A stretch of DNA of 64,000 nucleotides from Alcaligenaceae bacterium SAGV5 (GCA_009360345.1 SPDP01000003.1:310001-374000), one strand, 5' to 3'; positions 1 through 9,577 are shown, numbered from the stretch's first letter. Program-made: numbers and translations. The notes: generated by a model not told the origin, from the sequence alone.

Positions 1-408
1 ATCGCCGTCGGCAGCCCGCGCGGCCTGGTGGTCCCCATCCTGCGCAACGCCGACCAGCTCAGCCTGGCCGACATCGAGAAGAAGATCGCCGAGTTCGGCC
101 AGAAGGCCAAGGAAGGCAAGCTGAGCCTGGACGACCTGACCGGCGGCACGTTCTCGATCTCGAACGGCGGCACCTTCGGCTCGATGCTGTCGACCCCCAT
201 CATCAACCCGCCGCAGTCGGCCATCCTGGGCGTGCACGCCACCAAGGACCGCGCCGTGGTGGAGAACGGCCAGATCGTCATCCGTCCGATGAACTATCTG
301 GCGATGTCCTACGACCACCGCATCATCGACGGCCGCGAGGCCGTCCTGGGCCTGGTCGCGATGAAGGAAGCCCTGGAAGACCCGCAGCGTCTGCTGCTGG
401 ATATCTGA
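1..408 (+). CDS. odhB: Dihydrolipoyllysine succinyltransferase (E2 of 2-oxoglutarate dehydrogenase), C-terminal part
   Basis: The frame is open from base 1, so the gene starts outside the window; 135 codons remain. The protein is the end of the catalytic acyltransferase domain, which moves the succinyl group from lipoamide to CoA in the TCA cycle. Visible signatures are [13 protein letters not shown], the [10 protein letters not shown] stretch, and the active-site motif [11 protein letters not shown] with its catalytic His and Asp. The [10 protein letters not shown] and IRPMNYLA wording fits the succinyl (SucB/OdhB) rather than the acetyl E2. lpdA follows 132 bases later on the same strand, the usual odhB-lpdA order. 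The stop codon is also the first three bases of a structured repeat. Confidence 0.95.
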   Translation: MAVGSPRGLVVPILRNADQLSLADIEKKIAEFGQKAKEGKLSLDDLTGGTFSISNGGTFGSMLSTPIINPPQSAILGVHATKDRAVVENGQIVIRPMNYLAMSYDHRIIDGREAVLGLVAMKEALEDPQRLLLDI

Positions 409-490
409 TCCCCCCTACGCGCTGATGCGCGCCCCCCAGGGGGCGATGCGGGTGGACCGGCGGAGCCGGATCCACCGCATCCTGGGGTAC
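406..490 (+). repeat. Stop-codon-proximal structured repeat, copy 1
   Basis: It starts on the odhB TGA with TGATCCCCCCTACGCGCTGA. Then come a small C/G hairpin (431-444) and a long imperfect stem at 445-481. That stem pairs gatgcgg with ccgcatc, tgga with tcca and ccggc with gccgg around a gga loop, with one bulged base on each side. Two relatives lie at 1966 and 40375. There is no T-tract, so it is not a classical Rho-independent terminator. It may shape the odhB-lpdA mRNA, but that is inference. Confidence 0.85.
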
Positions 491-540
491 CGCAAGGCGC
501 GGTGTCTTGGGTTGATCGGGGTTCTAACTGGAAGAATGAA

Positions 541-1965
<1,425 letters not shown>

Positions 1966-1968
<3 letters not shown>

Positions 1969-2041
1969 TCCCCCCTACGCGCTGACGCGCCCCCCAGGGG
2001 GCGGCACTGGCGGACCGGCAGAGCCGGATCCGCCGTGCCCT
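1966..2041 (+). repeat. Stop-codon-proximal structured repeat, copy 2
   Basis: It begins on the lpdA TGA with the same opening block as copy 1. The main stem at 2003-2039 pairs ggcac with gtgcc, ggcgga with tccgcc and ccggc with gccgg around an aga loop. The outer arm has a different sequence from copy 1 yet pairs just as well, so base changes are compensated. A true terminator follows at 2060. Confidence 0.85.
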
Positions 2042-2059
2042 GGAGTCGGGGCGCTGAGG

Positions 2060-2085
2060 AAAAACGGCCGTGAGGCCGTTTTTTG
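2060..2085. terminator. Rho-independent terminator, probably bidirectional
   Basis: AACGGCC, a GTGA loop and GGCCGTT, flanked by A-run and T-run. The T-tract serves lpdA on the plus strand, and the A-run gives a T-tract for the lyase gene ending at 2100 on the minus strand. Confidence 0.85.
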
Positions 2086-2099
2086 CTTTGATGGATCGG

Positions 2100-3458
2100 T
2101 CAGGTAGTGGCGCCGCGATGAGAGGCCACGACGCGGTCCACGAAGAGGCCGGCGGCGCCGGTGTAGGCCTGGGGATCCAGCATGCGGTCGATGTCCTCCG
2201 GCTTGAGGTGGCGGGCGATGGTCGGATTGGCCAGGAGGCCATCCTTGAACGTGCCGCCTTGCTCGAACACGTCCATGCAGATCTCGTAGACCAGTTCGTG
2301 GGCTTCCTGCCTGCCCAGGTGGTCGCCCAGCTTCATCATGACGGCTTCCGACAGCAACAGGCCTTTTTGCACGGACAGGTTGCGCTCCATGTTGTTGCCC
2401 CGGACGGTCAGGCCGGCGGTGACGTAGGCGAGTTTGGCGAAGGCCGCGTCGGCCATGCAGCACAAACGGCTGATGAACTCGCGTTCGGTCTGGAGCACGA
2501 TCTTGTCGCGTTCGTGCTCGGCCATCATCCCTTCCAGTCCCAGCGCCACGGTGCTGCGGACGACGCGCGAAATCGCCACGATGCCTTCGCAGGCGGGCGG
2601 GTTGCGCTTGTGGGGCATGGTGCTGCTGCCCACCTTCCCCATGGTGAAGGGCTCTTCGAGTTCGGCGGTCTCGGTTTTCTGCAGGCTGTAGACCTCGTGG
2701 GCGATCTTGCCGGCGGTGCTGGTGCAGATCGCCAGTACGCAGGCCAACTCGGCCATGCCGTCGCGGGCCACGTGCCAGCAGATCTCCGGGCAGGCGAGGT
2801 CCAGTTCCTTGAACAGGGCTTCCTGCACCTCGATCCCTTGGCCGCCCAGGGCGGCCAGCGTCCCGACCGCTCCGGAGAATTGGCCAACCAGCACCCGTTC
2901 CTTCATTTGCCGCAGGCGTTCCAGGTTGCGGCCGATCTCGGCCGCCCACACCGCGGCCTTGAAGCCAAAGGTGATGGGCAGGGCCTGTTGGCCGTGGCTG
3001 CGTCCGGCCATGGTCTGGTCGCGGTGCCGTTCGGCCAGGGCGATGACGTGGGCATGGGCCCGCCGGTAGTTGCTCTCGATCTGTTCCAGCGCTTCCTTGA
3101 CTTGCAGGACGGTGCCGGTGTCGACGATGTCCTGCGTCGTCGCGCCCCAGTGGATGAACTCGCCGGTGTCGCCGTCGCACACTTTCTTCATTGCCCGCAG
3201 CAGCGGGACGATGGGATGGCTGGTGCGGTCCATTTCCTGCTTCAGCTCGGCCAGGTCGATGAGTTCGACCCTGGCCTTGGCCTGGATCTCGTCGGCGGCG
3301 TGCTGGGGAATGATGCCCAGGCGGGCCTGTACGCGGGCAAGGGCTGCTTCCACGTCCAGCCATTTCTGGACGGTCTGTTCGTCGCTGAAAATGCTCCGGG
3401 TGGCGGCGGTGCTGAATTGGTCCCGGAACAGCGCGCTGTCGATGACATAGGCGCTCAT
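2100..3458 (-). CDS. Fumarase/aspartase-superfamily lyase (adenylosuccinate lyase / PcaB-like)
   Basis: Predicted 452 aa. The superfamily signature GSSTMPHKRNP is at about 277-287 and a conserved His-containing patch AGRSHGQQA at about 151-159. Family members eliminate fumarate or a similar acid from a succinyl substrate, or cycloisomerise carboxymuconate. The start at 3458 (MSAYVID) follows a purine-rich stretch; the open frame extends further upstream but without family-like sequence. It is the last gene of a six-gene minus-strand operon. An AhpD/CMD-fold gene next door recalls the pcaB-pcaC pairing, but the other neighbours (CoA transferase, thiol dioxygenase) do not fit protocatechuate catabolism. 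The exact substrate is unknown. Confidence 0.85.
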   Translation of the reverse strand: MSAYVIDSALFRDQFSTAATRSIFSDEQTVQKWLDVEAALARVQARLGIIPQHAADEIQAKARVELIDLAELKQEMDRTSHPIVPLLRAMKKVCDGDTGEFIHWGATTQDIVDTGTVLQVKEALEQIESNYRRAHAHVIALAERHRDQTMAGRSHGQQALPITFGFKAAVWAAEIGRNLERLRQMKERVLVGQFSGAVGTLAALGGQGIEVQEALFKELDLACPEICWHVARDGMAELACVLAICTSTAGKIAHEVYSLQKTETAELEEPFTMGKVGSSTMPHKRNPPACEGIVAISRVVRSTVALGLEGMMAEHERDKIVLQTEREFISRLCCMADAAFAKLAYVTAGLTVRGNNMERNLSVQKGLLLSEAVMMKLGDHLGRQEAHELVYEICMDVFEQGGTFKDGLLANPTIARHLKPEDIDRMLDPQAYTGAAGLFVDRVVASHRGATT

Positions 3459-3513
3459 GGGGCGTGTCTCCTGTCGATGGGCGGGGATGGGCGATGCCGG
3501 GCGAACGCCGCCT

Positions 3514-3858
3514 TCATGCGGAGGCGTTCTGTTGGAAGGCTTCCATGGCATGCAGCGAATAGACGTAGGCCGCGCCGGCATTCAGCGCGATGGCCGTGCC
3601 CAGCGCATCGCTTACTTCGGCCTCCGTGGCGCCGGCCTTGACCGCGGCCGCGGCATGCGAGGAGATGCAGCCGTCGCATCGTGTGGTGACGGCCACGGCC
3701 AGGGCGATCAGCTCGCGGGTCTTGGCGTCCAGCGCGCCGTTGGATCCGAGGGCGGCGTTCAGGCCCCGGTAGGCCTCCAGCACCTTGGGGTTCGTGTTGC
3801 CCAGCTTGTTGGACGACTGGCGCAGGGTGCCCAGCAGTTCCTTCCAGTTCTCGAACAT
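3514..3858 (-). CDS. Carboxymuconolactone decarboxylase family, AhpD-like
   Basis: Predicted 114 aa, a single CMD domain. It has the AhpD-type redox layout: E49, then CDGC with C61 and C64, then H68 (E-x11-C-x2-C-x3-H). True PcaC decarboxylases lack this Cys pair, so a thiol peroxidase or disulfide-reductase role is more likely. ATG 3858 is preceded by an AGGAGCAA ribosome site; an upstream in-frame ATG would add a 12-residue tail with no family support. It sits between the lyase (55 bases downstream) and the Bug receptor (32 bases upstream). Confidence 0.88.
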   Translation of the reverse strand: MFENWKELLGTLRQSSNKLGNTNPKVLEAYRGLNAALGSNGALDAKTRELIALAVAVTTRCDGCISSHAAAAVKAGATEAEVSDALGTAIALNAGAAYVYSLHAMEAFQQNASA

Positions 3859-3890
3859 GTGTTGCTCCTGTCTAAGGGGATGGGGGGACA

Positions 3891-4865
3891 TCAATCGACT
3901 TTGGTGCCGGCGGCGCTGATCACCTTCTTCCAGAGAGCGATGTCGTCGGCAAGGAAAGAGGCGAAGAATTCCGGCGTGCTGTTCACCATGGGTTCCACGC
4001 CGGCCTGCATCAGCTGGGCACGGAATTTCTCGTCGGCCAACGCGTCGTTGACCGCCTGGTTCAGGCGCTTGACGATGGCGGGCGGCGTCCCGGCGGGCGC
4101 GAGCAGGCCGTACCAGGCGGCGACGTCCATGCCTTCGACCCCGGACTCCGCCAGCGTGGGCACGTCGGGCACGGCTGGCGACCGCTTCGAGCTCGTCAGT
4201 CCCAGGATCCTGACCTTGTCGCTGCCCATCAGCGCCGACATGGAGGGGATGTTGATGAACGTGAACTGGACCTCGCCCGTCTGCACGCCGTTGATGGACG
4301 GCCCCGAACCTTTGTAGGGAACGTGCGTGGCCGAAATCCCGGTCCGCAGCTTGAAGAGCTCGGCGGACAGATGCTGGGTGCTGCCGTGTCCCGACGACGA
4401 AAAATTCAATGCGCCGGGGTGCTGCTTGCCATAGGCGATGAGCTGCTTGACGTCCGTCACCGGCAGCTTGCTCGACGCCACGAGCAGATTGGGGCTCTGG
4501 CCGAATACGGCGATGGGCGCGAAGCTCTTGACGGGGTCGTAGTCAAGCTTGGGAAACAGGCTGATATTGATCGCCAGCGCCGAAGAGCTGAGGAACAGGG
4601 TATAGCCATCGGGTTCGGCCCGGGCGACGTAGGTGGCGCCGATGTTCTGGCCCGCGCCCGGCCGGTTTTCGACGATCACCGACTGGCCGAGTTTTTCACC
4701 CAGTTGCTGCGCCAGCAGGCGCGCGGTCATGTCGGTGCCGCCGCCGGGCGTATAGCCGACGACGATCTTGACGGCCCGGGTGGGGAAGGCCGCGGACTCG
4801 GGGGCCGCATGGGACAACGGGCTCAGCAATACCAGTGCCGCGCCCGCGGCAAGACGATGAAACAT
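3891..4865 (-). CDS. Tripartite tricarboxylate (Bug/TctC) periplasmic receptor
   Basis: Predicted 324 aa. A Sec signal peptide of about 20-25 residues ending near SHAAPESA is followed by the Bug hallmarks FPTRAVKIVVGYTPGGGTD, ENRPGAGQNIGA and a phosphate/carboxylate-loop-like YKGSGPSIN. The family binds carboxylated solutes in the periplasm. The start is set by MFHRLAAG at 4865, with an AGGAGACA site upstream. No tctA/tctB lies nearby, so it must work with a distant transporter or as a sensor. Its operon position suggests it binds the acid degraded by the flanking enzymes. Confidence 0.93.
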   Translation of the reverse strand: MFHRLAAGAALVLLSPLSHAAPESAAFPTRAVKIVVGYTPGGGTDMTARLLAQQLGEKLGQSVIVENRPGAGQNIGATYVARAEPDGYTLFLSSSALAINISLFPKLDYDPVKSFAPIAVFGQSPNLLVASSKLPVTDVKQLIAYGKQHPGALNFSSSGHGSTQHLSAELFKLRTGISATHVPYKGSGPSINGVQTGEVQFTFINIPSMSALMGSDKVRILGLTSSKRSPAVPDVPTLAESGVEGMDVAAWYGLLAPAGTPPAIVKRLNQAVNDALADEKFRAQLMQAGVEPMVNSTPEFFASFLADDIALWKKVISAAGTKVD

Positions 4866-4914
4866 GCATGTCTCCTGTCGTGCGCCTCTGCGAGCGCGCT
4901 TGTTGTGGAAGGGG

Positions 4915-5649
4915 CTACTGCTGCCTGGCCGCGCGCACGCGCGCGGCATACTCCTGGATTCGTCGTTTGAGGCCGGGCCGGGCCGCCGAGCGGGCCAGCA
5001 GGGCAAGGTCGAGATCGGCGGCTCCCGGGGCCTGCATGGCCTGGTCGAGCAAGGCTTGGGTAAAGGCGTCGGGGAGGCCGGCGGAGGGCGCATCCAGGTT
5101 CTCCGCCGCGTCGATGCGCGTTTGGGCCAGGCCCGCCGCCAGGGCCTCTTCGGCATCGATCCAGCGGCCGGACCGTATCCAGGCCTGGGCGGTGTCGCTG
5201 CCCACCCGGGCGGCGAGGCGGCGTGTGCCGAGCACGAGGCCGAAGCCGCAGGCGCCGGGGAAGGCGAACGAGGCGTTGCCGAGAACGACGCGGCGGCGGC
5301 AGGCGGCGAAGAGATCCGCGCCGGCACCGGCAACCCGTCCGTGGGCGATGGCGATCGTTTCGAATGGCGCCTGGTACACCGCCTGCAGCAACAGTTCGAT
5401 GCGGACGAAGCGGGCCAATAGGGAGTCGTCGGTTTCCTGGTCCAGCGCCGACAGGTCCACGCCGGTGCAGAAGTGGCGGCCCGCGCCTTCGATCACGAGG
5501 CGGCGCACGCCGTCGCGGAAGCAGGCTTCGACGGCGTCGGTCAATGCATCCACCAGATCCGCCGACAGGGCGTTGCCGGATGACGGCCGGTCGAGCCTGA
5601 GGCGGCGGACGCCGGCATCGGTCTCGATCTGGAGCACGGTGTCAGGCAT
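4915..5649 (-). CDS. Crotonase-fold (enoyl-CoA hydratase/isomerase-like) protein, atypical active site
   Basis: Predicted 244 aa with the crotonase core: LDRPSSGNALS, FCTGVDLS and an oxyanion-hole region HGRVAGAGADLF. The two catalytic glutamates of typical enoyl-CoA hydratases are not visible. The usual PE...G motif reads FPGACGFG, and the second Glu position reads TAQAWIRSG. Chemistry may therefore differ from hydration (isomerase, hydrolase, dehalogenase and decarboxylase members exist). It starts within the end of the thiol dioxygenase gene (8-base overlap), so translation is probably coupled. Confidence 0.85.
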   Translation of the reverse strand: MPDTVLQIETDAGVRRLRLDRPSSGNALSADLVDALTDAVEACFRDGVRRLVIEGAGRHFCTGVDLSALDQETDDSLLARFVRIELLLQAVYQAPFETIAIAHGRVAGAGADLFAACRRRVVLGNASFAFPGACGFGLVLGTRRLAARVGSDTAQAWIRSGRWIDAEEALAAGLAQTRIDAAENLDAPSAGLPDAFTQALLDQAMQAPGAADLDLALLARSAARPGLKRRIQEYAARVRAARQQ

Positions 5650-6208
5650 TGGCGTATCCAGAAACGAAGGATTTGACGGCGCCGGTGTCGGGATCGTAGA
5701 CATGGCGCGATTGCTTGCCGATGTCCGTGCCATAGACGTGGATGCTGATGGAAACCCGGTCGTCGAAGGCGTTGCGCACGAGATGGATGTCGCCGATGGA
5801 CGGAGACACGCAGGTCGTCTGCCCAGGTTCGATGCGCTCCTCGATGGCGGAGGGGACCAGGCGGCCGTTTTCCCTGGCATAGGCGCGCGAGTATTCGGCC
5901 CCGCGCAGCATGCCGATGACGCCCCAGGTGCAGTGATCGTGGACGGGCGTGCGTTGGCCCGGCCCCCAGACGAAGCTGACGACCGAGTAGCGGTCGGCGG
6001 GATCCCGGTGCAGCAGGTACTGCTGGTAGTGGACCGGGTGGGGGCGGGAGCAGTCCTCGGGCAGCCAGTCGTCGTGGGCGACGAGTTCTTGCAACAGCGC
6101 CTCACACGCCCTGACGGCGCGGGTTTCGTCCGCTCCGGCGCTGACCGCGGCATTCATGCCTTGGACAAAATCGGCCAGACGGCCGGGAAGGGGGGACGGG
6201 GCCGTCAT
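5642..6208 (-). CDS. Gln-type cupin thiol dioxygenase (cysteine/3-mercaptopropionate dioxygenase family)
   Basis: Predicted 188 aa cupin. The iron triad is visible as H90 and H92 in PVHDH and H142 in GDIHLVRN; the conserved Tyr is Y159 in IHVYG. At the position where mammalian-type cysteine dioxygenases carry the substrate-binding Arg, this protein reads YQQYLL (about 61-66). That is the Gln form described for 3-mercaptopropionate dioxygenases. The predicted reaction is O2-dependent oxidation of a thiol to a sulfinate, in the cytoplasm. ATG 6208 overlaps the CoA transferase stop by four bases. Family assignment is firm; the substrate is inferred. Confidence 0.88.
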   Translation of the reverse strand: MTAPSPLPGRLADFVQGMNAAVSAGADETRAVRACEALLQELVAHDDWLPEDCSRPHPVHYQQYLLHRDPADRYSVVSFVWGPGQRTPVHDHCTWGVIGMLRGAEYSRAYARENGRLVPSAIEERIEPGQTTCVSPSIGDIHLVRNAFDDRVSISIHVYGTDIGKQSRHVYDPDTGAVKSFVSGYANA

Positions 6209-7371
6209 GCCTGGGTCTCCTGGTTCAAGGTGGCGCGGATTTCCTCGCCGTGCTCGCCGAGCGCGGGTGGCGTGCGCCGTATCGGCGGCGATCGTCCGTC
6301 GAGGCGGACCGGCGAGGCGAAGGTGCGCGTGTCGCGTCCGCCTGGCAGACGCAGTCCCCGCACCCAGTCCATGTGCTCGACCTGGGGATCGGCCAGCGCG
6401 CAAGCGTAGTCGTTGATGCGGGCATGCGGCACGCCGGCCTGCCGGAAGACATCGATCCAATGGTCCACGCCATGCAGCGCGAAGCGGGTCTCCAGTATTT
6501 CTTTCAGTGCCACCTGGTTGCTGGCCCGATCCAGGATGGTGGCGAAGCGCGGGTCGCGCGCCAGGTCGGGCAGCTCGACGGCGCGCACGACCGCGTGCCA
6601 CAGATTGTCGTTGCCGGCCGCGATCGCGAAATGGCCGTCCGCGGCGCGATAGGCCTGGTAGGGGGCATTGCGGGGATGGGCGGAGCCCAGCTTGCGCGGA
6701 TTGACGCCGGTGCCGAAGTATTCGCTGGTCTGCAGCGCGCCGATGGCGAGCGTGCACCCGAACATGGGGATGTCGAGGTGGGCGCCGCGGCCGCTTCTGA
6801 CCGCCTTCAGCAGCGAGGAGGCCACGGTGAAGGCCGCGTACAGGCCCGATGCGAAGTCGGAGATAGGCACGCCGCACTTGACCGGCGCATCCGAGTCGCC
6901 GGTCACGCTCATCACGCCGGCGGCTGCCTGCATGGTCAGGTCGAAGCCGCCTTCCTGGGCGCGCGGGCCGCTCTGTCCATAGGCGGAAATCGAGCAATAG
7001 ACCAGGGCCGGATTCCGCGCCGACAGCGCCGCGTAGCCCAGTCCCAGCCTGTCCATGACGCCGGGCCGGTTGTTCTCGATGAGGACGTCGGCCTTGTCCA
7101 CCAGCGACCGGGCGGTGGCGACGTCCGCGGGATTCTTCAGGTCCAGCACGACCGAGCGCTTGTTGCGGTTCAACGAGGCGAAGTTTTCGCTGTATCCCTC
7201 GTTCAGCGGGGGCCAGGCGCGCATGGCGTCGCCGCCGGGCGCCTCGACCTTGACGACCTCGGCGCCCAGGTCGGCCAGCAGCATGCCGCAGAACGGGCCG
7301 GCCGCGATCGAGCAGAACTCGATGACGGTGATGCCGGCCAACGGCAGTTCGCGGGGTTCGATGTCGCTCAT
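6205..7371 (-). CDS. CaiB/BaiF (class III) CoA transferase
   Basis: Predicted 388 aa. The N-terminal SIAAGPFCGMLLADLGAEVVKVE and the catalytic-Asp motif PISDFASG (D172) are typical of formyl-CoA-transferase-like enzymes, which move CoA between acyl groups. It is the first gene of the minus-strand operon and diverges from the IclR gene at 7471. Together with the dioxygenase and crotonase-fold genes it suggests activation of an organic acid to its CoA ester. An AAGGAGACAT ribosome site precedes ATG 7371. Confidence 0.93.
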   Translation of the reverse strand: MSDIEPRELPLAGITVIEFCSIAAGPFCGMLLADLGAEVVKVEAPGGDAMRAWPPLNEGYSENFASLNRNKRSVVLDLKNPADVATARSLVDKADVLIENNRPGVMDRLGLGYAALSARNPALVYCSISAYGQSGPRAQEGGFDLTMQAAAGVMSVTGDSDAPVKCGVPISDFASGLYAAFTVASSLLKAVRSGRGAHLDIPMFGCTLAIGALQTSEYFGTGVNPRKLGSAHPRNAPYQAYRAADGHFAIAAGNDNLWHAVVRAVELPDLARDPRFATILDRASNQVALKEILETRFALHGVDHWIDVFRQAGVPHARINDYACALADPQVEHMDWVRGLRLPGGRDTRTFASPVRLDGRSPPIRRTPPALGEHGEEIRATLNQETQA

Positions 7372-7413
7372 GAGGTCTATGTCTCCTTGTCGAATGGGAG
7401 AGAGCTTAGGAGT

Positions 7414-7451
7414 GTTCTCAGAATAGGTACAACTGTTCTAGAATATGGAAC
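7414..7451. promoter_or_regulatory. Tandem near-identical 17-bp boxes, candidate IclR operator
   Basis: Two aligned copies, GTTCTCAGAATAGGTAC (7414-7430) and GTTCTAGAATATGGAAC (7435-7451), are spaced 21 bp start to start, two helix turns. Each is a rough GTTC...GTAC/GAAC dyad, and the second contains the palindrome TTCTAGAA. They fill the gap between the divergent CoA transferase and IclR genes. Confidence 0.6.
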
Positions 7452-7470
7452 GATCTTGCAAGGTATCGCC

Positions 7471-8253
7471 ATGAACAACACCCTGCTCAAGGGGCTGGCC
7501 GTCGTCGAGTTGCTGGCGCGCAGTCAAGGCGCTCTGGGCGTCACGGACATCGCCCGGGCGCTGGGCCTGCCCAAGAGCAACGCGCACCGGCTGCTGCAGG
7601 CACTCGCCGCGCAGCGCTACGTGATCCGCCATGACGGCGGTTCTTACAGCATTTCGATCAAGCTATGGGAGCTGGGGTCGGCCGCGTTGTCGGGGTTCGA
7701 CCTGCGCCGTCATGCGGAAGGCGTCATGGATGCGCTCATGGACGACACCGGCGAGTCCGTGCATCTGTCGGTGCTCGACCAGAAGGAAGTCGTCTACGTC
7801 CACAAGGTCGAAAGCCTGAACCCGGTCAGGGCCTATTCGCAGATAGGCGGGCGCGCGGCCGCCCATTGTGTGGCCACGGGCAAGGCGATGATCGCCTTTC
7901 GCACCCCGCAGTGGCTGGCGGCGATGTCCCAGGAACTGGTGGCCTATACGCCGCACACCATCGTCAGCCCGGCGGCCTTCGAAGCCGAAATGGCCTTGAT
8001 CAGGAAGCGGGGCTATGCCGTCAATCGTTGCGAATGGCGCGAAGCGGTCAGTGGCGTGGCGGCACCGATACGCGACGGCATGGGCAACGTCATCGCGGCG
8101 ATAGGCGTGTCCGGGCCGGACGCCAGATTCAAGCCGCGCCGTCTGCGCGAACTCTCCGACCGCGTGCTGCTGGTTGCCCGCGAGTTATCGGAGGGGCTAT
8201 CGGGAGGGCCGCACCATGGCCTGTCCCACGTGACCAGTGCCTGGCGTCCGTAG
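7471..8253 (+). CDS. IclR-family transcriptional regulator
   Basis: Predicted 260 aa. An N-terminal winged helix-turn-helix (about residues 8-60, core VTDIARALGLPKSNAHRLL) is followed by the IclR effector domain with GRAAAHCVATGKAMIA and the NRCEWREAVSGVAAPI stretch. It lies divergent from the six-gene operon at 2100-7371 and is its likely regulator, with the ligand probably the catabolic substrate. ATG 7471 (MNNTLLKGL) starts just before the HTH; no better start is visible. The long open frame upstream is antisense to the CoA transferase. Confidence 0.92.
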   Translation: MNNTLLKGLAVVELLARSQGALGVTDIARALGLPKSNAHRLLQALAAQRYVIRHDGGSYSISIKLWELGSAALSGFDLRRHAEGVMDALMDDTGESVHLSVLDQKEVVYVHKVESLNPVRAYSQIGGRAAAHCVATGKAMIAFRTPQWLAAMSQELVAYTPHTIVSPAAFEAEMALIRKRGYAVNRCEWREAVSGVAAPIRDGMGNVIAAIGVSGPDARFKPRRLRELSDRVLLVARELSEGLSGGPHHGLSHVTSAWRP

Positions 8254-8270
8254 CGGGCCCGCGGCGGCGC

Positions 8271-9140
8271 TCAGGGCTCCTGGCCGGCCCAGTGGCCGCT
8301 GATCAGGCCATCCGGTCTCTGCCGGGCCTGGATGCGGGCGCTGTCGGCCCAGGCATCGCGCCTGACCTGGAGCCCCGCGTAGATGCCGTAGCCCGCGCCG
8401 CAGCCGATCCCGCCGCCGGCCTCGATGCCTTCCCCGGTCCGGATGGCTCCCTGGGCCAGGATGTCGCCCAGCGCCTTGATGCCCCATGCCGATTCGATGT
8501 GGTTGCCGGCGGTGATGTCGCCGCCGGCCAGGATGCCCTGCGCGGCCAGCAGATCGTGCCCGGTGGTGATGTCGGTGCCGGCCTTGATGCCGCGGCCGCT
8601 GCGCAGCGTGTGGCCAGCCTGTATGCCGCCGTCCGCCTGCAGCATCTGCCCGGCCACGATGTCGCCGCCGGCCTGGATGTCCCATTTCGCGCGGCAGCGT
8701 CCACCCGCGTCGAGCTGGGTGGCCGCTTCGATGCCCCAGCCGGCGGAGATGTCGCCGCCGGCCCGGATATGGCCGCCGCTGGCCAGGTTGCCCGCCGCCT
8801 CGATGTCGCTGCCGGCCACGATGGCGGTGCCGGCCCGTATGCCGCCGCCCGTGCAGAGATGGCGGCCGGCGCGCACGAGGGTATCCACCGTGATGCCGTT
8901 GCGGACTTCGAGCGTACCCGCGAACACGAGGGCGTGGGCATCCACCGTATCCAGGCGCAGGATCGTGTCGACCGGACCGAACTGGTCCAGCAGCCAGCAA
9001 GCGTCGTCGATGCGGCCATCGGCCACCAGGGCATCGAGGATGGCTTGATAGTCTCCGTGTCCGTTGTGGTCGCGGATGAACCAGCGGTAGCCGCCGGTGC
9101 AGGGGTTCTTGGCTTTGACGAATTGCTTGGTGAGTTCCAT
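8271..9140 (-). CDS. Right-handed beta-helix-like repeat protein of unknown function
   Basis: Predicted 289 aa. The first 80 residues form a globular start (NPCTGGYRWFIRDH, QAILDALVADGRIDDACWLL). Residues about 85-265 are roughly 25 short repeats of the type xIxAGGDIxAG, as in polymer-forming or hexapeptide-like beta-helices. There is no signal peptide, no catalytic motif and no membrane segment. The coding strand shows the matching repeated GGCGACATC blocks. The function is not known to me. Immunity, scaffold or cytoskeletal (bactofilin-like) roles are possible but not shown by context. Confidence 0.8.
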   Translation of the reverse strand: MELTKQFVKAKNPCTGGYRWFIRDHNGHGDYQAILDALVADGRIDDACWLLDQFGPVDTILRLDTVDAHALVFAGTLEVRNGITVDTLVRAGRHLCTGGGIRAGTAIVAGSDIEAAGNLASGGHIRAGGDISAGWGIEAATQLDAGGRCRAKWDIQAGGDIVAGQMLQADGGIQAGHTLRSGRGIKAGTDITTGHDLLAAQGILAGGDITAGNHIESAWGIKALGDILAQGAIRTGEGIEAGGGIGCGAGYGIYAGLQVRRDAWADSARIQARQRPDGLISGHWAGQEP

Positions 9141-9577
9141 GGTGCCATCCAGGCTGAACGAGCGTGCCGGCGCGCGCGCGGGGCGCGGCGTTGTGTCGAG
9201 GCGGTACCGGGGCGCGACCCAGGGCGGGCGCGCCTATCGGTGTTCGAAAGGGCAAGGGCGGCGGATAGGCCGCGGAGCCTGGATTTAGCCCGGTTTGGAC
9301 CGGGCGTAGGCGGAGCGGGCAGCGGCTTCCTGGGCGTCGAGGAAGGTGGCGCGCAATGGCCGGAAGACGCCGCAAGGTGCGAAATCGCCGTGCATGGCGA
9401 GGCCTGGCGCAAAGCACCATAGGCGCAGCCCCGTCGGCAGGGGGCCCGGCGGAATCAGGCGGGCGATCTGGGCGGACAACTCGGTATCGTCGTGGCTAGG
9501 GTTCCGGCCACCCGCGGCCCGGCAGGGCGGAGGGAGGATGGCCGACGGGCGGGATGCTACCAGTTATGGGGACTACG
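9141..9577. other. 437-bp gap with one doubtful small frame
   Basis: Apart from the short TTG-start frame at 9285-9479, no gene, terminator or repeat is evident. The stretch 9141-9284 upstream of the beta-helix gene probably holds its promoter; I see no clear -35/-10 pair. Confidence 0.5.
9285..9479 (-). CDS. Possible 64-aa protein, TTG start, unknown
   Basis: The frame shows strong GC preference at third codon positions and an ordinary composition (two Cys, several aromatics), unlike most shadow frames. The only start is TTG at 9479 and no clear ribosome site was found. The frame stays open upstream, so it could also be the tail of a decayed longer gene. No family recognised. Confidence 0.3.
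   Translation of the reverse strand: MSAQIARLIPPGPLPTGLRLWCFAPGLAMHGDFAPCGVFRPLRATFLDAQEAAARSAYARSKPG

Noticed and set aside
3458-3514. pcaB-pcaC protocatechuate genes
   Set aside because: The CMD protein has an AhpD CxxC motif and the operon context is CoA transferase plus thiol dioxygenase, so true pca functions are not supported.
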